Source: Castanea sativa (taxonomy: Eukaryota; Streptophyta; Magnoliopsida; Fagales; Fagaceae). Taken from it: a stretch of 64,000 bases of DNA. How positions within the stretch are numbered: the first letter of the stretch is position 1; each line of letters begins with the position of its first letter. A program made the position numbers and the translations under genes. The stretch covers positions 7,847,001 to 7,911,000 of the forward strand of contig NC_134013.1 of assembly GCF_040712315.1 (NCBI RefSeq), in the 5' to 3' direction. Under the pieces are notes generated by a model. The model was not told where the DNA came from, ran no database searches, and saw nothing but the letters and a program-made list of their open reading frames with translations. Of this stretch, positions 1-10,546 are shown piece by piece.

Positions 1-480
1 CAACTCTCTCTTCAAGCGCCAAGGCAAGTTTCGATGAAGGGGTAGCAACCACGAGGAGCGGGCGACAGAGGAGTTCGCGGCTTTATGCCGCGAATACTGT
101 CAAAAAGTATGGGGGAAGCTTTAAACGTAGCAGGGAGTTCCCCAATCTTCGGATTTGAGGAAGTCCGAGAACGTTTGGCTTCCCCTAGAAATGCAGAGAT
201 TGAAGAGGCTCTGCGCTACTCCTACCCCTCGAGACAACTCTTCCTGCTCTACCTCCGGTGGTCCCAGAACAAATTCGATCCTACGGAACCTTTGGTTCCA
301 ATAAAGAGAAGGAAGGAGGAGTGGATGCAGAGAAGGACTTGAGCTAGGACAATTGGAACCCAACGTCCTTCCAACAAAGACAGCGGATAAAGGAAAGCAG
401 GTTATGACTCCTTTTGAGCTGGAGTTGAGAAAGACCGAGGGCACTAGTACCTCTCAGCAAAATCCTCCTCCAACAGCTTA
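1..480 (+). pseudogene. Antisense ORF of the Tat element, downstream of pol (broken, 5' end outside window)
   Basis: The plus strand reads as protein-like sequence in frame 3 from base 3 to about 158, then in frame 1 (ATG at 85, stop at 340-342), and ends in a third stretch starting at ATG 403 and stopping at TAG 478-480. Two frameshifts would join these. The middle part is rich in Arg, Glu and Leu, with a Leu/Tyr-rich patch (LRYSYPSRQLFLLYLRW). An AT-rich, UTR-like tail with TATATATG follows. I do not recognise a domain. Its position, opposite to pol and between the tandem array and the missing 3' LTR, matches the antisense ORF known from Grande/Retand-type Tat elements. A captured host fragment is the alternative. 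Confidence 0.5.
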
Positions 481-1031
481 GGACTTAGCTTAGGGCTTCT
501 CTTTTTCCATTTTTTTTGAATTATATATGTAATGCATACTCAACTGATTAATGAAGAACGATTTCGTTTACTTTTCACTTGGATTGTATCTGTTTTTACT
601 TTATTCTTTTTATACTTATTACAAAAGTTTCCCATTAAGTCATATCAAAAGTTTCTCAGAGTATAAAAATCTAACTCCAAGGATTGCACAATCATAATTT
701 CCACATAATCATGCGTATATTATTAAAGATTTAATACAAGGTGACATGGTTAATACATTTGAACAATGCCTCAATTAAAAAGAAGAAAGGACCTCATATA
801 ATGATTAAACCTTTGTAATGTATATCACAGTATCTAGTAAGATGTAAGATCCGAGGACCATTCCTTACACAAATTTACTCAACACTTAAGATATAAAACT
901 TAAGATCCGAGTTAATAAACAGTAACGTATTAACATCCAGACACAATCAGAAGTTAACTTCAATCAAAGTCGTAGTCCGAAGACAAATCTCAAGCAATCT
1001 TTCGTTTAATTCTTAAAAATTATAACTGTAA
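481..1031. other. AT-rich spacer of the Tat element with decayed repeat units
   Basis: No credible ORF. From about 840 onward there are degenerate relatives of the tandem unit that follows, recognisable by the motifs ATCCGAGGACC (849-859) and GTAGTCCGAAGAC (about 971-983). The array therefore once extended further toward the 3' LTR. Confidence 0.5.
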
Positions 1032-1634
1032 ATGTTAATTTTCCCAAAGTAGGAGGTCCGAGGACCCGGCATAACTAAGGTTCTGTTTAACAAATGATAA
1101 GACATCAATTTCCACAAGGTTTGTGGTCCGAGGACTGCACTTAACCAAGTTTCGTTCATTTGATTAGAACAGTATCTTAATATGTTAATTTTCCCAAAGT
1201 AGGAGGTCCGAGGACCCGGCATAACTAAGGTTCTATTTAACAAATGATAAGACATCAATTTTCACAAGGTTTGTGGTCCGAGGACTGCACTTAACCAAGT
1301 TTCTGTTTGATTCTTTAGAACAGTAACTTCAAATGTTAATTTTCCCAAAGTAGGAGGTCCGAGGACCCGGCATAACTAAGGTTCTGTTTAACAAATGATA
1401 AGACATCAATTTCCACAAGGTTTGTGGTCCGAGGACTGCACTTAACCAAGTTTCTGTTTGATTCTTTAGAACAGTAACTTCAAATGTTAATTTTCCCAAA
1501 GTAGGAGGTCCGAGGACCCGGCATAACTAAGGTTCTGTTTAACAAATGATAAGACATCAATTTCCACAAGGATTGTGGTCCGAGGACTGCACTTAACCAA
1601 GTTTCTGTTTGATTCTTTAGAACAGTAACTTCAA
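1032..1634. repeat. 151-bp tandem repeat, four copies, internally dimeric
   Basis: Copies begin at 1032, 1182, 1333 and 1484 (periods 150, 151, 151). They are nearly identical apart from a more diverged end in the first copy. Each unit contains two related halves of about 75 bp, each centred on GGTCCGAGGAC; in the first half this extends to the inverted repeat GGTCC-GA-GGACC. Tandem arrays between pol and the 3' LTR are typical of Tat elements and are a known source of satellite DNA. Confidence 0.92.
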
Positions 1635-1687
1635 AAATCAGAGCTACTCATAACTTTGAAATATTAATTGACAAAAGCTCATTTTCA

Positions 1688-2731
1688 TTAATAGTAATAC
1701 CTTCTAAGATTATTTACATTCCATGGACGTGGTACAATTCGTTCATCTAGATCAGCTAGCCTATACGACCCTATGCCTGCTATTGAAACAATGCGATAGG
1801 GGCCTTCCCAGTTAGGTCCTAGCTTACCCCAAGCTGGGTTTTTAGAAGTGCCTACAACTTTCCTTAACACAAGATCACCAGGCGCAAGTGGCCTTAGCTT
1901 CACGTGGGCATCATATCCTTGTTTTAGCTTCTGCTGATAATAAGCCATTTGGACCATAACTGCCTCACGCCGTTCCTCAAGTAAATCAAGATCTCTCTCT
2001 AGAAGTTCCTTGTTATTCTCTGGGCTAAAAGAACTTGTCTTTAGAGTAGGAAAACCAGATTCCAATGGTATCACCGCCTCGGCTCCATAAGTCATAGAGA
2101 ATGGCGTTTCTCCAGTGGACCTGCGCGGAGTGGTCCGATACGTCCGGTGACATGAGGGAGCTCTTCTACCCATCTGCCTTTCGCATCATCCAACCTCTTC
2201 TTGAGCCCGTTGACTATGACCTTGTTAACGGCCTCGGCCTGCCCATTCCCTCGAGGATAAGCTGGAGTAGAATATCTATTTGTGATACCCATGTCACCAC
2301 AATATTGCCTAAAGGCGTTGCTGTCAAATTGAACGCCATTGTCCGAGATAAGTGTATGCGGTATACCAAATCTAGTAACAATATTTTTCCATATAAATTT
2401 CTTGGAATCAACATCTCGGATATTGGCTAATGGCTCAGCTTCAACCCATTTAGTGAAATAGTCTGTTCCCACGAGCAGCCATCTTTTGTTGCCAGCAGCT
2501 CTCGGAAATGGCCCTACAATGTCCAGGCCCCATTGTGCGAAAGGCCAAGGGCTAGACAGAGGGTTAAGAACCCCTCCAGGTTGGTGGATATTAGGGGCGA
2601 ACCTCTGACATTGATCACACTTTCTGGCATAGTCTTGAGCCTCCCTCTGCATATTGGTCCATCATTAACCCTGAGTTAGGGAAATATGGGCTAAGGATCT
2701 TCCTCCAAGGTGTGGCTTCCACAAATTCCCT
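1688..2731 (-). pseudogene. Tat-element integrase (frameshifted)
   Basis: Two overlapping ORFs form one integrase. ORF 2092-2652 holds the end of the zinc-binding region (CDQC) and the catalytic core with the DD35E residues visible in context: D in GLDIVGPF, D in ISDNG, E in NGQAEAVNK. ORF 1688-2173, in another frame, carries the rest of the core (TPFSMTYGAEAVIP), a coiled region and a C-terminal SH3-like part (PGDLVLRK, WEGPYRI) ending LRRYYY. The frame changes around 2120-2170. A second break between 2652 and 2731 removes the upstream His residues of the HHCC finger from the frame. It would have inserted the cDNA into chromosomes; this copy is inactive. Confidence 0.9.
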
Positions 2732-3969
2732 CATGCAATTCCTCCAGGATGATTGTTGATTCGGGGTGTACACACAACAAATACGGTCCTAAAAGGATCG
2801 TTTGTATAGCTTCGGTCCTCGGACAACCAGAAACGCGGCGCCTTTCGACGTACCTTTTCTACTTCAACTTTGTCTTCGGGAAGGATGTCATTTTTGAGAA
2901 AAGATATGATCGAATCCATCCAACTAGGACCAGGCCTTATTAGATGGATGCGAGGTGCGTTAGCAGCTACAAGAGAAGGTTCTACCAGATCCTCAACGAG
3001 AATAACCCTTGGTAGACCTTGAGCCGAGGATGTTGCCAATGTAGCCAAAGAATCTGCATGAGTATTTCCACTCCTAGAGACATGAGCTAAGGCAAAGGAG
3101 TCGAACTCAGCCTGCTGACGCTTGACCTGGGCCAAATATTCCTGCATTCTGGGATCTCTAGCTTCCATGGTCCCCATGACTTGGCCAACCACTAACTGAG
3201 AGTCCGAGAACACATGGATTTCCTTGCCACCCATCTTATGTACCATTTGCATGCCTACCAAGACCGCTTCATACTCGGCCTCATTATTAGTAGCCGAGAA
3301 GGCCAATCTCAAAGATTTTTCAAAGACAATTCCTTCAGGGGACATTAGAACAAGTCCAACACCAGACCCTTTTTGATTAACAGCCCCATCTACATAAACT
3401 CTCCAAGCCGAGGGCGATATGGCTGTGACCACACCAACTAATTTTTCACCCATGTGTGCTTCTTTTGAAGTTTCTTCCAACAATGGTTCAGTAAACTCTG
3501 CCACCAAATCAGCGAGGACCTGTCCCTTTACCGAAGTGCGAGGTTTGTATTTAACATCAAAGGCTCCCAAAATGGTTCCCCATTTTGCCACTCTGCCAGA
3601 ATAATCAGCACTACGCAACACAGCCTTGAGAGGCAACTGGGTCAAAACAACCACAGTGTGAGATTGGAAATAATGAGGAAGTTTGCGCGTCGCGTGGACT
3701 ACAGCCAGAAGTGCTTTTTCCAAGGGCAGATAGCGCACCTCGGCCTCATTCAAGGACTTACTAACGTAGTAGATCGGTCTCTGTACTCCATTTTCATTCC
3801 TTATAAGGGCTAGGCTCACCGCGTGAAAAGCCACGGCCAGATAAGCGAATAAAACCTCGTCCACCTCAGGGCGAGATAAAATGGGTGGCCGAGAAAGATA
3901 TTGCTTAAGCTGTTGGAAGGCTAACTCGCAGTCCTCGGTCCATTGAAACCCTTTCCACTTGTTCAACAA
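2731..3969 (-). pseudogene. Tat-element RNase H plus second (aRNH) RNase H domain
   Basis: A 412-residue open frame. Residues 1-150 are the RNase H-like half that follows RT (FAYLAVAFHAVSLALIRNENG, RPIYYVSKSL, LEKALLAVVHA). Residues 190-320 are a second RNase H with its acidic residues in view: D in VYVDGA, E in NNEAEYEAVL, D in VFSDSQLVV, D in THADSLATLA. The second domain is the extra RNase H that marks the Tat lineage and is thought to have been acquired separately. The ORF runs out of frame at both ends, toward RT near 3970-4080 and toward integrase near 2731. Confidence 0.9.
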
Positions 3970-4078
3970 AGCGAAAGAAAGGACGGCACCGTTGACACCG
4001 AGAAATAAATCTATTTAACGCAGCAATCATTCCGGTCAATTTCTGAATCTCTTTTGGGTTCCGAGGCGGCTGCAAATT

Positions 4079-4964
4079 CTAAATAGCCTTAACCTGCACT
4101 GGGTTTACCTCTATACCCCTATGAGTTATCATATATCCCAAGAACTTTCCAGATCCCACGCCAAAAGAACATTTGGAGGCGTTAAGGCGCAACTTATACT
4201 TCCTTAGCATCTGGAAGGTGTCGGCCAAATCTGTCATGTGCGAAGGTACTGTCTTGCTCTTCACCACCATATCATCCACGTATACTTCTATGGTTTTCCC
4301 CATTTGCTGTTCAAACATTCGGGTCATCATTCTTTGGTAAGTAGCCCCAGCATTTTTTAACCCAAATGGCATGACCTTATAATGATAGTTCCCGGTTGGA
4401 GTAATGAAAGCAGTCTTCTCCTGATCTTCTAACGCCAAGGGAATTTGATGGTAACCCTGGAAGGCGTCCAAAAAACTCATCCGAGGATGTCCGACAGTAG
4501 CATCTACCAGTTGATCAATCCGTGGCATTGGGAACGAATCTTTAGGACAGGCCTTGTTCAGATCAGTAAAGTCCACACATACTCTCCACTTGCCGTTTTT
4601 CTTCTTAACAACAACAGTATGAGCCAACCATTCAGGGTAGAAAACTTCTTTGATAGCCCCGCCTTTTGAGTTTAAGAACCTCTTCCTTCACAGCCTCAGA
4701 ATGTTCTCGGGAAGATCGCCGAGGTGGCTGCCTCCTCGGAACAATGGCCGGATTGACATTTAAACGATGACAAATAAAGTTCGGATCTACGCCTGGAGCC
4801 TCATAGGGGTCCCACGCAAAAACATCTAAATTATCCTTCAGAAATTTCAACAACTCCATCTTCTCTTGGTGTGGCAAAAGTATGCCAACTTGGAAGAACC
4901 TCTCTGGATCATCTGTTATTACAAACTTCTCCAACTCCTCACAAACAGCTTCATCTTCTGTCAT
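4079..4964 (-). pseudogene. Tat-element reverse transcriptase (frameshifted)
   Basis: ORF 4632-4964 carries the RT leader (DVFAWDPYEAPGVDP, then a Pro/Arg-rich stretch). ORF 4079-4627, in another frame, carries the palm: KKKNGKWRVCVDFTDLN, FLDAFQGYHQI and the catalytic YVDDM box. A frameshift at about 4630 separates them and a stop at 4079-4081 ends the second part. Beyond the stop the frame still reads the RT connection (LQPPRNPKEIQKLTGM) to about 4015. It copied the element RNA into cDNA. All catalytic Asp residues visible here are kept; the damage is to the frame. Confidence 0.92.
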
Positions 4965-5168
4965 CGCTCCAGGTGCCTCCGGAGCTGTTAATTGCTATGA
5001 CTCCTGGATGGGCAAGGTTGATTACTCAATTTCTGACTGACGAAGCACCGCAGCCGATATGCATTGCCTAGCCACTACCTGGCTACCGAGGATTTCTTCA
5101 ACATGATCTCCCGAGGGGAATTTCACCTTAACATGTAGGGTGGAGGAGACAGCTCCCATAGCGTGCAG

Positions 5169-5903
5169 CTATGGCCTGGCGAGGATGGCCGTATATGGAG
5201 AGTACGCGTCAACCACAATGAAATCTACCTCAACCGTTTCTGTGCCGGCTTGAACGGGTAAACGGATCTGTCCCTTCGGCACAACGCCTCGCCCTTCAAA
5301 GCTTATAAGGGGTGAGTCATAAGGAGTTAAATCTTCCAACTCCAACCTTAGCCCCTTAAATAGATCAGGGTACATGATATCTGCACCGCTGCCCTGATCT
5401 ATCATCACCCTTCTCACATCATAATTCCCTATCCTGAGGGTAACCACAAGAGCATCGTCATGGGGCTGGATAGTCCCTACTTTATCCTCCTCGGAGAAAC
5501 CCAAGACAGGTAAAGTGCTCTTTAATCTCTTCGGCCTGCTACCCACATCCTCGGCCTGCGGATGGGAAACCGCCATAACCCTAGTGGGACCTGAGCCGGT
5601 CCTACCAGGGGCAGCGAAGATAACATTAATCGTTCCCAATGCTGGCCGAGATGCTTGTTCCCTGGTTGTTTGAACCAACTTGACGACCCTTCTGTTCTGA
5701 CACAGTGCCTTTAACTTTCCCTCAACGAGCGTTCTAGATGGCTCCACGGGGTCCGACAATTCTCGGTAGTGTGGCCCACATCTGATGGTATCTACGAAAA
5801 GGTTTTGATTTCTTCGCAGGTCTCCTGCCATTTTGCCGGGCCATCTGAAGAAGGGCTCCTTACGAACTTTTTCTAATAACCGATGCAATGGTTCTCGGAA
5901 CAC
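5169..5903 (-). pseudogene. Tat-element gag C-terminus and aspartic protease
   Basis: A 244-residue open frame. The N-terminal part is the end of gag (FREPLHRLLEKV, EPFFRWPGKMAG). The region where related elements carry a CCHC zinc knuckle now reads RCGPHYRELSD and has lost the regular Cys spacing, so the knuckle is degenerate. The protease sits at about residues 165-244, with the active-site motif in MIDQGSGADIMY (D-x-G) and a downstream hydrophobic strand. It would have processed the gag-pol polyprotein. The frame is lost toward RT between 4964 and 5169. Confidence 0.85.
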
Positions 5904-6800
5904 GGATTTACATGCAAGTGCTTTGCCGAGCCGGATTGTCCGAAGTAATCCCTCCTCGGCTTGTTGTTGTGATATCTGTCCGACACGAAATCCCTTCTCT
6001 CTGGGGATAACCTTCTCCTTTCCTTTCCCCTGCGGTCTTCCTCTACCCTTTTATATTCATCAATACGATCCATAAGACGGCGTACGCCGCGGGACGGGCT
6101 TTTTCGTCAAAGACTTTCTCGGGTCGTGATCGGTAGGGAGGCCCACCTTAAAGGTATTAAGCGCCACCTCATCAAAGTCGCCGTCTATTTCGTTAAACAT
6201 CTCCCGGATCTGCCCGGAGTATGCTTTCGATGTCTCCCCTTCCTTCATGACCATGGATAGCAACGAGTTCCAATGGCCGAGGACTCGCTACACGTAATGA
6301 ACCGCGAAGCAAATGCCCTAGTTAGCTCCCCAAATGACCCTACAGATCCCGATTTGAGGACGTTAAACCATCTCATAGCCACGAGGTCCCAAGCTTGGAG
6401 GGAAGACTTTACACATCAAAGTTTCGTTGTGAGAGTGCACCGCCATCCTTTGGTTGAAGTGACTCACATGCTCCATCCTGATCAGTCTGCCATTATAGAT
6501 GGTAAGGTGGGTGGGTGAACCTCCTGGAAGCCTCCCTCTCAATCCTCCGTGAAAACGGAGATTTAGAAGTTGGTGCAACGCCTACTCATGGTATCGTTGC
6601 CTAAGCCCCTAGAACGAAGCTTCTTATGTCTGCGGGTTGGTGGTCGTCCTCCTCACCGAGGATGTTGCGCTGGTGGGGGAACATGACCTTGAACTTACCC
6701 AACTCCCTTATCCTTCTCTAGGAAGAACTAGACGAGGACGGGGAAACCTTACGTTTAGCACGGCGTAACTTCCTCTTCAAACGATTGATTTCCTTCGCAT
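5873..6800 (-). pseudogene. Tat-element gag (several frame breaks)
   Basis: Gag is spread over at least three frames. A basic N-terminal part (LRRKLRRAKRK) lies near 6745-6775. ORF 6363-6578 holds the start of the capsid-like retrotransposon gag domain (MEHVSHFNQRMAVHSHNETLMCKVFPPSLGP). ORF 6060-6263 holds its end (GETSKAYSGQIREMFNEIDGDFDEVALNTFKVGLP). ORF 5873-6073 holds the Arg-rich linker. Gag forms the virus-like particle that packages element RNA. The decay is mostly single-base indels. Confidence 0.85.
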
Positions 6801-6996
6801 GGATTTAGAACCCTCATCGTGGGTAGTGCTATTCCCCTCCACGAAGTATGGCTAGCCCCGAGTATTCTGGATGGGACGCTTCCCTCACGATCCCTACGTT
6901 GTTCAAGACGTTCGAAATGATCTTCCGGTTGTGATCCCGTGACTCTGCATGGTGAGAGCCTAATCCTGACATAATATACCTACCTCTTCTAGACAA

Positions 6997-7018
6997 GATT
7001 CCAACAGACGGCGCAAAA
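6997..7018 (-). other. Primer-binding site of the Tat element (degenerate)
   Basis: Just inside the LTR the minus strand reads TTTTGCGCCGTCTGTTGGAA. It resembles the TGGCGCC-type primer-binding site seen in plant Ty3/gypsy elements, with two or three substitutions. It marks where a tRNA would prime minus-strand DNA synthesis and fixes the inner LTR edge. Confidence 0.65.
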
Positions 7019-7759
7019 TTTAAGTGCACAATTGCATCTGGACCCAAAGCGTGAGGCTACCCAATTAGCCTTAAACAATACGAATTTGTAGAGTGTGGGC
7101 TTGAAACCTAGGTTAGAAATGGGTGGGAATTAAATGACAAACCAAAGATTGCCAGTACTTGGAAATAACAAGGAGTAATGTAAATAGGCCTCCTCGGACG
7201 TAAGCCGAGAGCTGTTCTTCTATTATATCCTTCTCTTTGTTTTTTTTCTATTTAGGTTACAAAAAGTTCGTCCCCTTTCTGCTCTAGGTCCCTCCTTAAA
7301 TACTCCTCTTTTTAATACTTTATACACGTGTTGCCCCAACTCCTCCCTTAGCCTAGATATTTCTTTTCTTAGTGCCTTTGAACAGTAACTAGAAGTTTCC
7401 CTTCCACTATTCAAGTGTCACTTCCCTATTAATGCGGCCAGGGTGGTAGGTGTGGGGTCTTTAATGTGGAGATTAGCGTCATTATCTTTGACATTTCTTC
7501 AACACCGGTGCTTCTGGGGCGTTCTAGGGTTCACCCCTTTTTACCATTGGTCTTAACTGTGTCATCCCCTAATCTTCACTATGAAATCCCGAGTTCTTCG
7601 GTGTTCATCCGAGGGTAAGTTCACCCTCGGCTGGATCCTCGGATCCTCGGCGTATGGGCCGACCCATAGCACTAACAATTTCTAACCCCAGGGTCAGGTC
7701 GGCCTTCCTTAACACGGCCCAAAAGGCCCACGTTCCCACCAGGATCTTTTTGCCCCACA
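7019..7759 (-). repeat. 5' LTR of the Tat element
   Basis: On the minus strand the LTR starts TGTGGGGCAAAAAG at 7759 and ends at about 7019, next to the primer-binding site. The inner end was placed by alignment with the solo LTR at 32356-33173, which ends TTGTGTCCTTACA. A TATA-like TATAAAG lies at about 7318-7326 (minus). The LTR is rich in CCTCGG/CCGAGG motifs. It is related to the solo LTRs at 24724, 25846 and 32356. Confidence 0.8.
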
Positions 7760-8235
7760 CAATATATACAATATATTAGTGTATAATATTTATAAAGCAT
7801 ATAATTAATTTTCATTTCCCAACCTATAATCACCCTAAAAAGTAAATATTCAAGAAACTTAATAAATTTTTATACCAACTAAACTTTAAAGAAAAAGAAA
7901 CACAAATGTACGATTTATTGTACTAAATAAAAAAATAATAATAATACACATACATATTTTTATTATAAACCAACAAACATATTATGCAATGTATTTTGTC
8001 CAAGTAATAGATGTAATAATTGATAATAACAAAGTAAAATTGATTATAAAAAGATCACAATAATACAATTTATTACAATTTTTGTGGTCATATAATAATA
8101 ATAACAATAAATAATATTAACTAATTTCAAAATTAACAAAACACATATATAAATTCAATTAGAGAGTTGAGAGGCTTACCACAATTGTGATACCAACTGA
8201 AAGAGTGAGAATTATAGAGTGATACTTGCAACAAA

Positions 8236-8267
<32 letters not shown>

Positions 8268-9114
8268 ACACACAATCAGATAATAATAAATAAACATAAA
8301 ATAACAACAATACTGAAAAGTTTATGTGAATCAGTTTGACCCTTAAAAGAGTTCAAGATATTGTATTTATAATGATATCAACAATATACTTAAGATTTGC
8401 TATACAATGCAATATTCTACAATGAGTGAAAATAAAGTATTCCTAGCATAAAAGCTTTTTTTTTTTTTTTTTTGAGAAGCACCTAAGTCATAGGCTGATT
8501 ATATGTTATCAACTACAAAATAATCAAATTCATATATGGTGACTATTACAATTTATTATGATAAATTTCAAATATAACTAAAAATGCTTGCAGTCCTAAC
8601 CATAAAAAATTCATTAATCTAAAATTTAAATAATAGCAACAACAACAACAATCATAATCATAGTCATACAAACAATATTAACTACAACAATACATAATAT
8701 TTTACAATGTATTAGCTTCTAATATTTACAAAGCATATATTTATACAATAATAATAATTTTGTTAATTTCTAGAGTGGTAAGTTAAGAAGCAAAGCAAAA
8801 AAACTCACATTAACCCAAAACTTACAATCCTTAGTTGTGCACAATGAAGCAAAGCAAAATAGTAACATAGCATTGAACAATTGGAGGTAAGTGAAGTAAT
8901 ATGAAAAATGTAACTTTTTGCGAAGAAATGCAATGCTTTAGTGATGGGGCATGTTGCCTTTTATAATGAGGAGGAGAAATGAAAAGACAAAAAAAAAAAA
9001 AAAATCCATGACATAGATTCTATGTGTGATATCAGTAGGTTAGATTTTATTGAGAATGACTAAAGAATATATTCCAAGTACTTTGGAGAATAAGAATCAA
9101 TAAGAAGAGGTGAG
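7760..9114. other. AT-rich intergenic DNA
   Basis: I see no gene. It contains a (CA)n microsatellite (8234-8272), poly-T at 8457-8474, poly-A at 8991-9004 and an AAC/ATA-rich stretch near 8635-8670. The sequence between 8160 and 8960 has UTR- or intron-like composition but no supported ORF. Confidence 0.5.
8234..8272. repeat. (CA)n microsatellite
   Basis: About 17 CA dinucleotides with one interruption (ACATACAC). Confidence 0.95.
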
Positions 9115-9203
9115 GTGATTGACTCCTCCAATTTTCGGTGTCACAATTTTTTTCTCGGCATACCAAAATTCCTATTAAATATTTTCTCTCTCCTCCAATT
9201 TTC

Positions 9204-9872
9204 GGCAACTCCATTGCCACAATTCTTTTTTTTTTCCTTCCATTTCGGTAACAACATTGCCACAATTTTTTTTCCTTCCATTTCGGCAATTCCATTGCCA
9301 CTTTTTCTTTTCTTCCATTTCGGCAATTCCATTGCCACAAATCAATTGCCACATCTTTTTTTTTCTTTTTCCTTCAATTTTGCCCTAAATCTTCTTTTCT
9401 CCAATTTCAGAACTTGGTTGCCACAAAAAAAATTTTCCCCTCATTTTCGTCAACTTCATTGCCAAAATTACTATTAAATTTCTCCCTAAGATTTTGGCAA
9501 CTTGGTTGCCACAATTTTTTTTTTCCTCCCATTTTCAGCAACTTGGTTGCCACAATTCCAATTTTCTCTCTCCTCAGTCCCCTACAATTTTGGCAACTTG
9601 GTTGCCACAATTCTTTTTTCCCCTACAATTTCGGCAACTTGGTTGACACAAATTTTTTTTTTTCCTCCCATTTTCGGCAACTTGGTTGCCACAATTGGTT
9701 TCCCTTTTGGCCACTCCTCCTTCGGGCACTTCACCTAGGTAGAAATCGGGTAGCAAGAATTTCGGTAATCTCCTTACCGAAATTCAAATTTTTTCTCCCT
9801 CCCCTCATCACATCATTTATCTTTCTCTCTCATACTTTTTATTAGAATTTCAGCAACAATGTTGCTGAAATT
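9204..9872. repeat. Array of about 13 short hairpin units with covarying arms
   Basis: A 15-base inverted-repeat core recurs every 37-89 bp, separated by T/C-rich spacers. Cores start at 9204, 9247, 9285, 9322, 9408, 9449, 9496, 9537, 9592, 9633, 9676, 9764 and 9852. The main forms are GGCAAT-TCC-ATTGCC and GGCAAC-TTG-GTTGCC; the last two are GGTAA-TCTCC-TTACC and AGCAAC-AAT-GTTGCT. Most carry AATTTCG/AATTTTCG on the left and ACAATT on the right, so the imperfect stem is about 12 bp. The last two are perfect stems of 11 bp (9758-9784) and 12 bp (9846-9872). Spacer lengths are not multiples of three, so this is not a repeated protein. Function unknown. Confidence 0.85.
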
Positions 9873-10529
9873 TCATCTCTTTCCTCATTTTCCCTAATTA
9901 CTTTCAACAGTACCCATATCCTTAATTTTTTGCAACATTCAACCAAAAGACGTTGACCTATGATGCAATTGTGTTCTGCCCTTCCTAGGTTCTCAACCGA
10001 CATTAGGAGTAGTTAGGACCCTAGCGCCTGCAAAAAGTAGAAGCTATTTTGTATCCATTATCTCTCTTTCAATAATATAAGCCTTACATAATTATAAAAT
10101 TCAACTTCAACCACCCATAAACAAAAATTAAAAAAGTAATGATAATCGCACACATTTTATTACATACTCACCATTTATAATAAAAAATTTCTCAACTTTT
10201 ACCACAACTCGTCACATAACAAATTGTAAGTGGTGTATGTATAGACTCACTATTTAACTTCTATCATTCACAACTCGTCATGTGGTGAGTTGTGGTAATT
10301 TTTGTGGGATTTTTTTGTATACCTAGAATTTTCATAGGCGCCATTACATAAACTAAAACACTAATATTTTGCTTGCAGTGTGTACTGAGTGTGTAATAGA
10401 TAATGTGAAATTAGATTTTCCAAAACGAAAAATAACTGAGCATGGTCATGGTCATGGCCTGACAAAAGGGCCAGAATTAATATAACGGAACCTTGAAGTA
10501 TATATGTCGGCACGTAATTGTAAGCCATA
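9873..10529. other. AT-rich intergenic DNA with one inverted repeat
   Basis: No gene seen. It holds the inverted repeat at 10199-10298 and is otherwise unremarkable. Confidence 0.5.
10199..10298. repeat. Inverted repeat, 19-bp arms, 62-bp loop
   Basis: The arm at 10199-10217 (TTACCACAACTCGTCACAT) pairs with 10280-10298 at 17 of 19 positions. The loop contains a further direct copy of CACAACTCGTCA. It may be a MITE remnant or a hairpin; no target duplication was identified. Confidence 0.6.
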
Positions 10530-10546
10530 AGATGTTCATTTTGACA
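10530..10546. repeat. Target-site duplication of LINE 1 (left copy)
   Basis: AGATGTTCATTTTGACA, repeated exactly at 16718-16734 after the poly(A) tail. A perfect 17-bp duplication is typical of L1-type target-primed reverse transcription. Confidence 0.95.

Larger units (their letters stand above)
1..7759 (-). mobile_element. Ty3/gypsy (Tat-lineage) LTR retrotransposon, decayed, 3' end outside window
   Basis: Read on the minus strand the order is LTR (7019-7759), primer-binding site, gag, protease, RT, RNase H, a second RNase H, integrase, a tandem-repeat array (1032-1634), then an ORF in the opposite orientation (1-480). A second RNase H between the RT-RNase H and the integrase, plus tandem repeats and an antisense ORF after pol, are known traits of the Tat group (Ogre/Retand/Grande relatives). 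Every coding block carries frameshifts or stops, so this copy cannot make its own proteins. The 3' LTR is beyond position 1, so LTR-LTR divergence (age) cannot be read here. Confidence 0.9.

Noticed and set aside
121..444. Minus-strand ORF of 107 codons
   Set aside because: Shadow of the plus-strand antisense ORF; Ser/Pro/Leu bias typical of a reverse frame.
9204..9690. CRISPR-like repeat-spacer pattern
   Set aside because: Plant nuclear context, very short palindromic cores, irregular spacing and low-complexity T/C spacers. Not a CRISPR array.
9047..9845. Overlapping ORFs on both strands across the hairpin array
   Set aside because: They repeat short phrases only because the DNA repeats. 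Spacers change frame between units, and both strands are open from low T/C complexity, so none looks like a protein.
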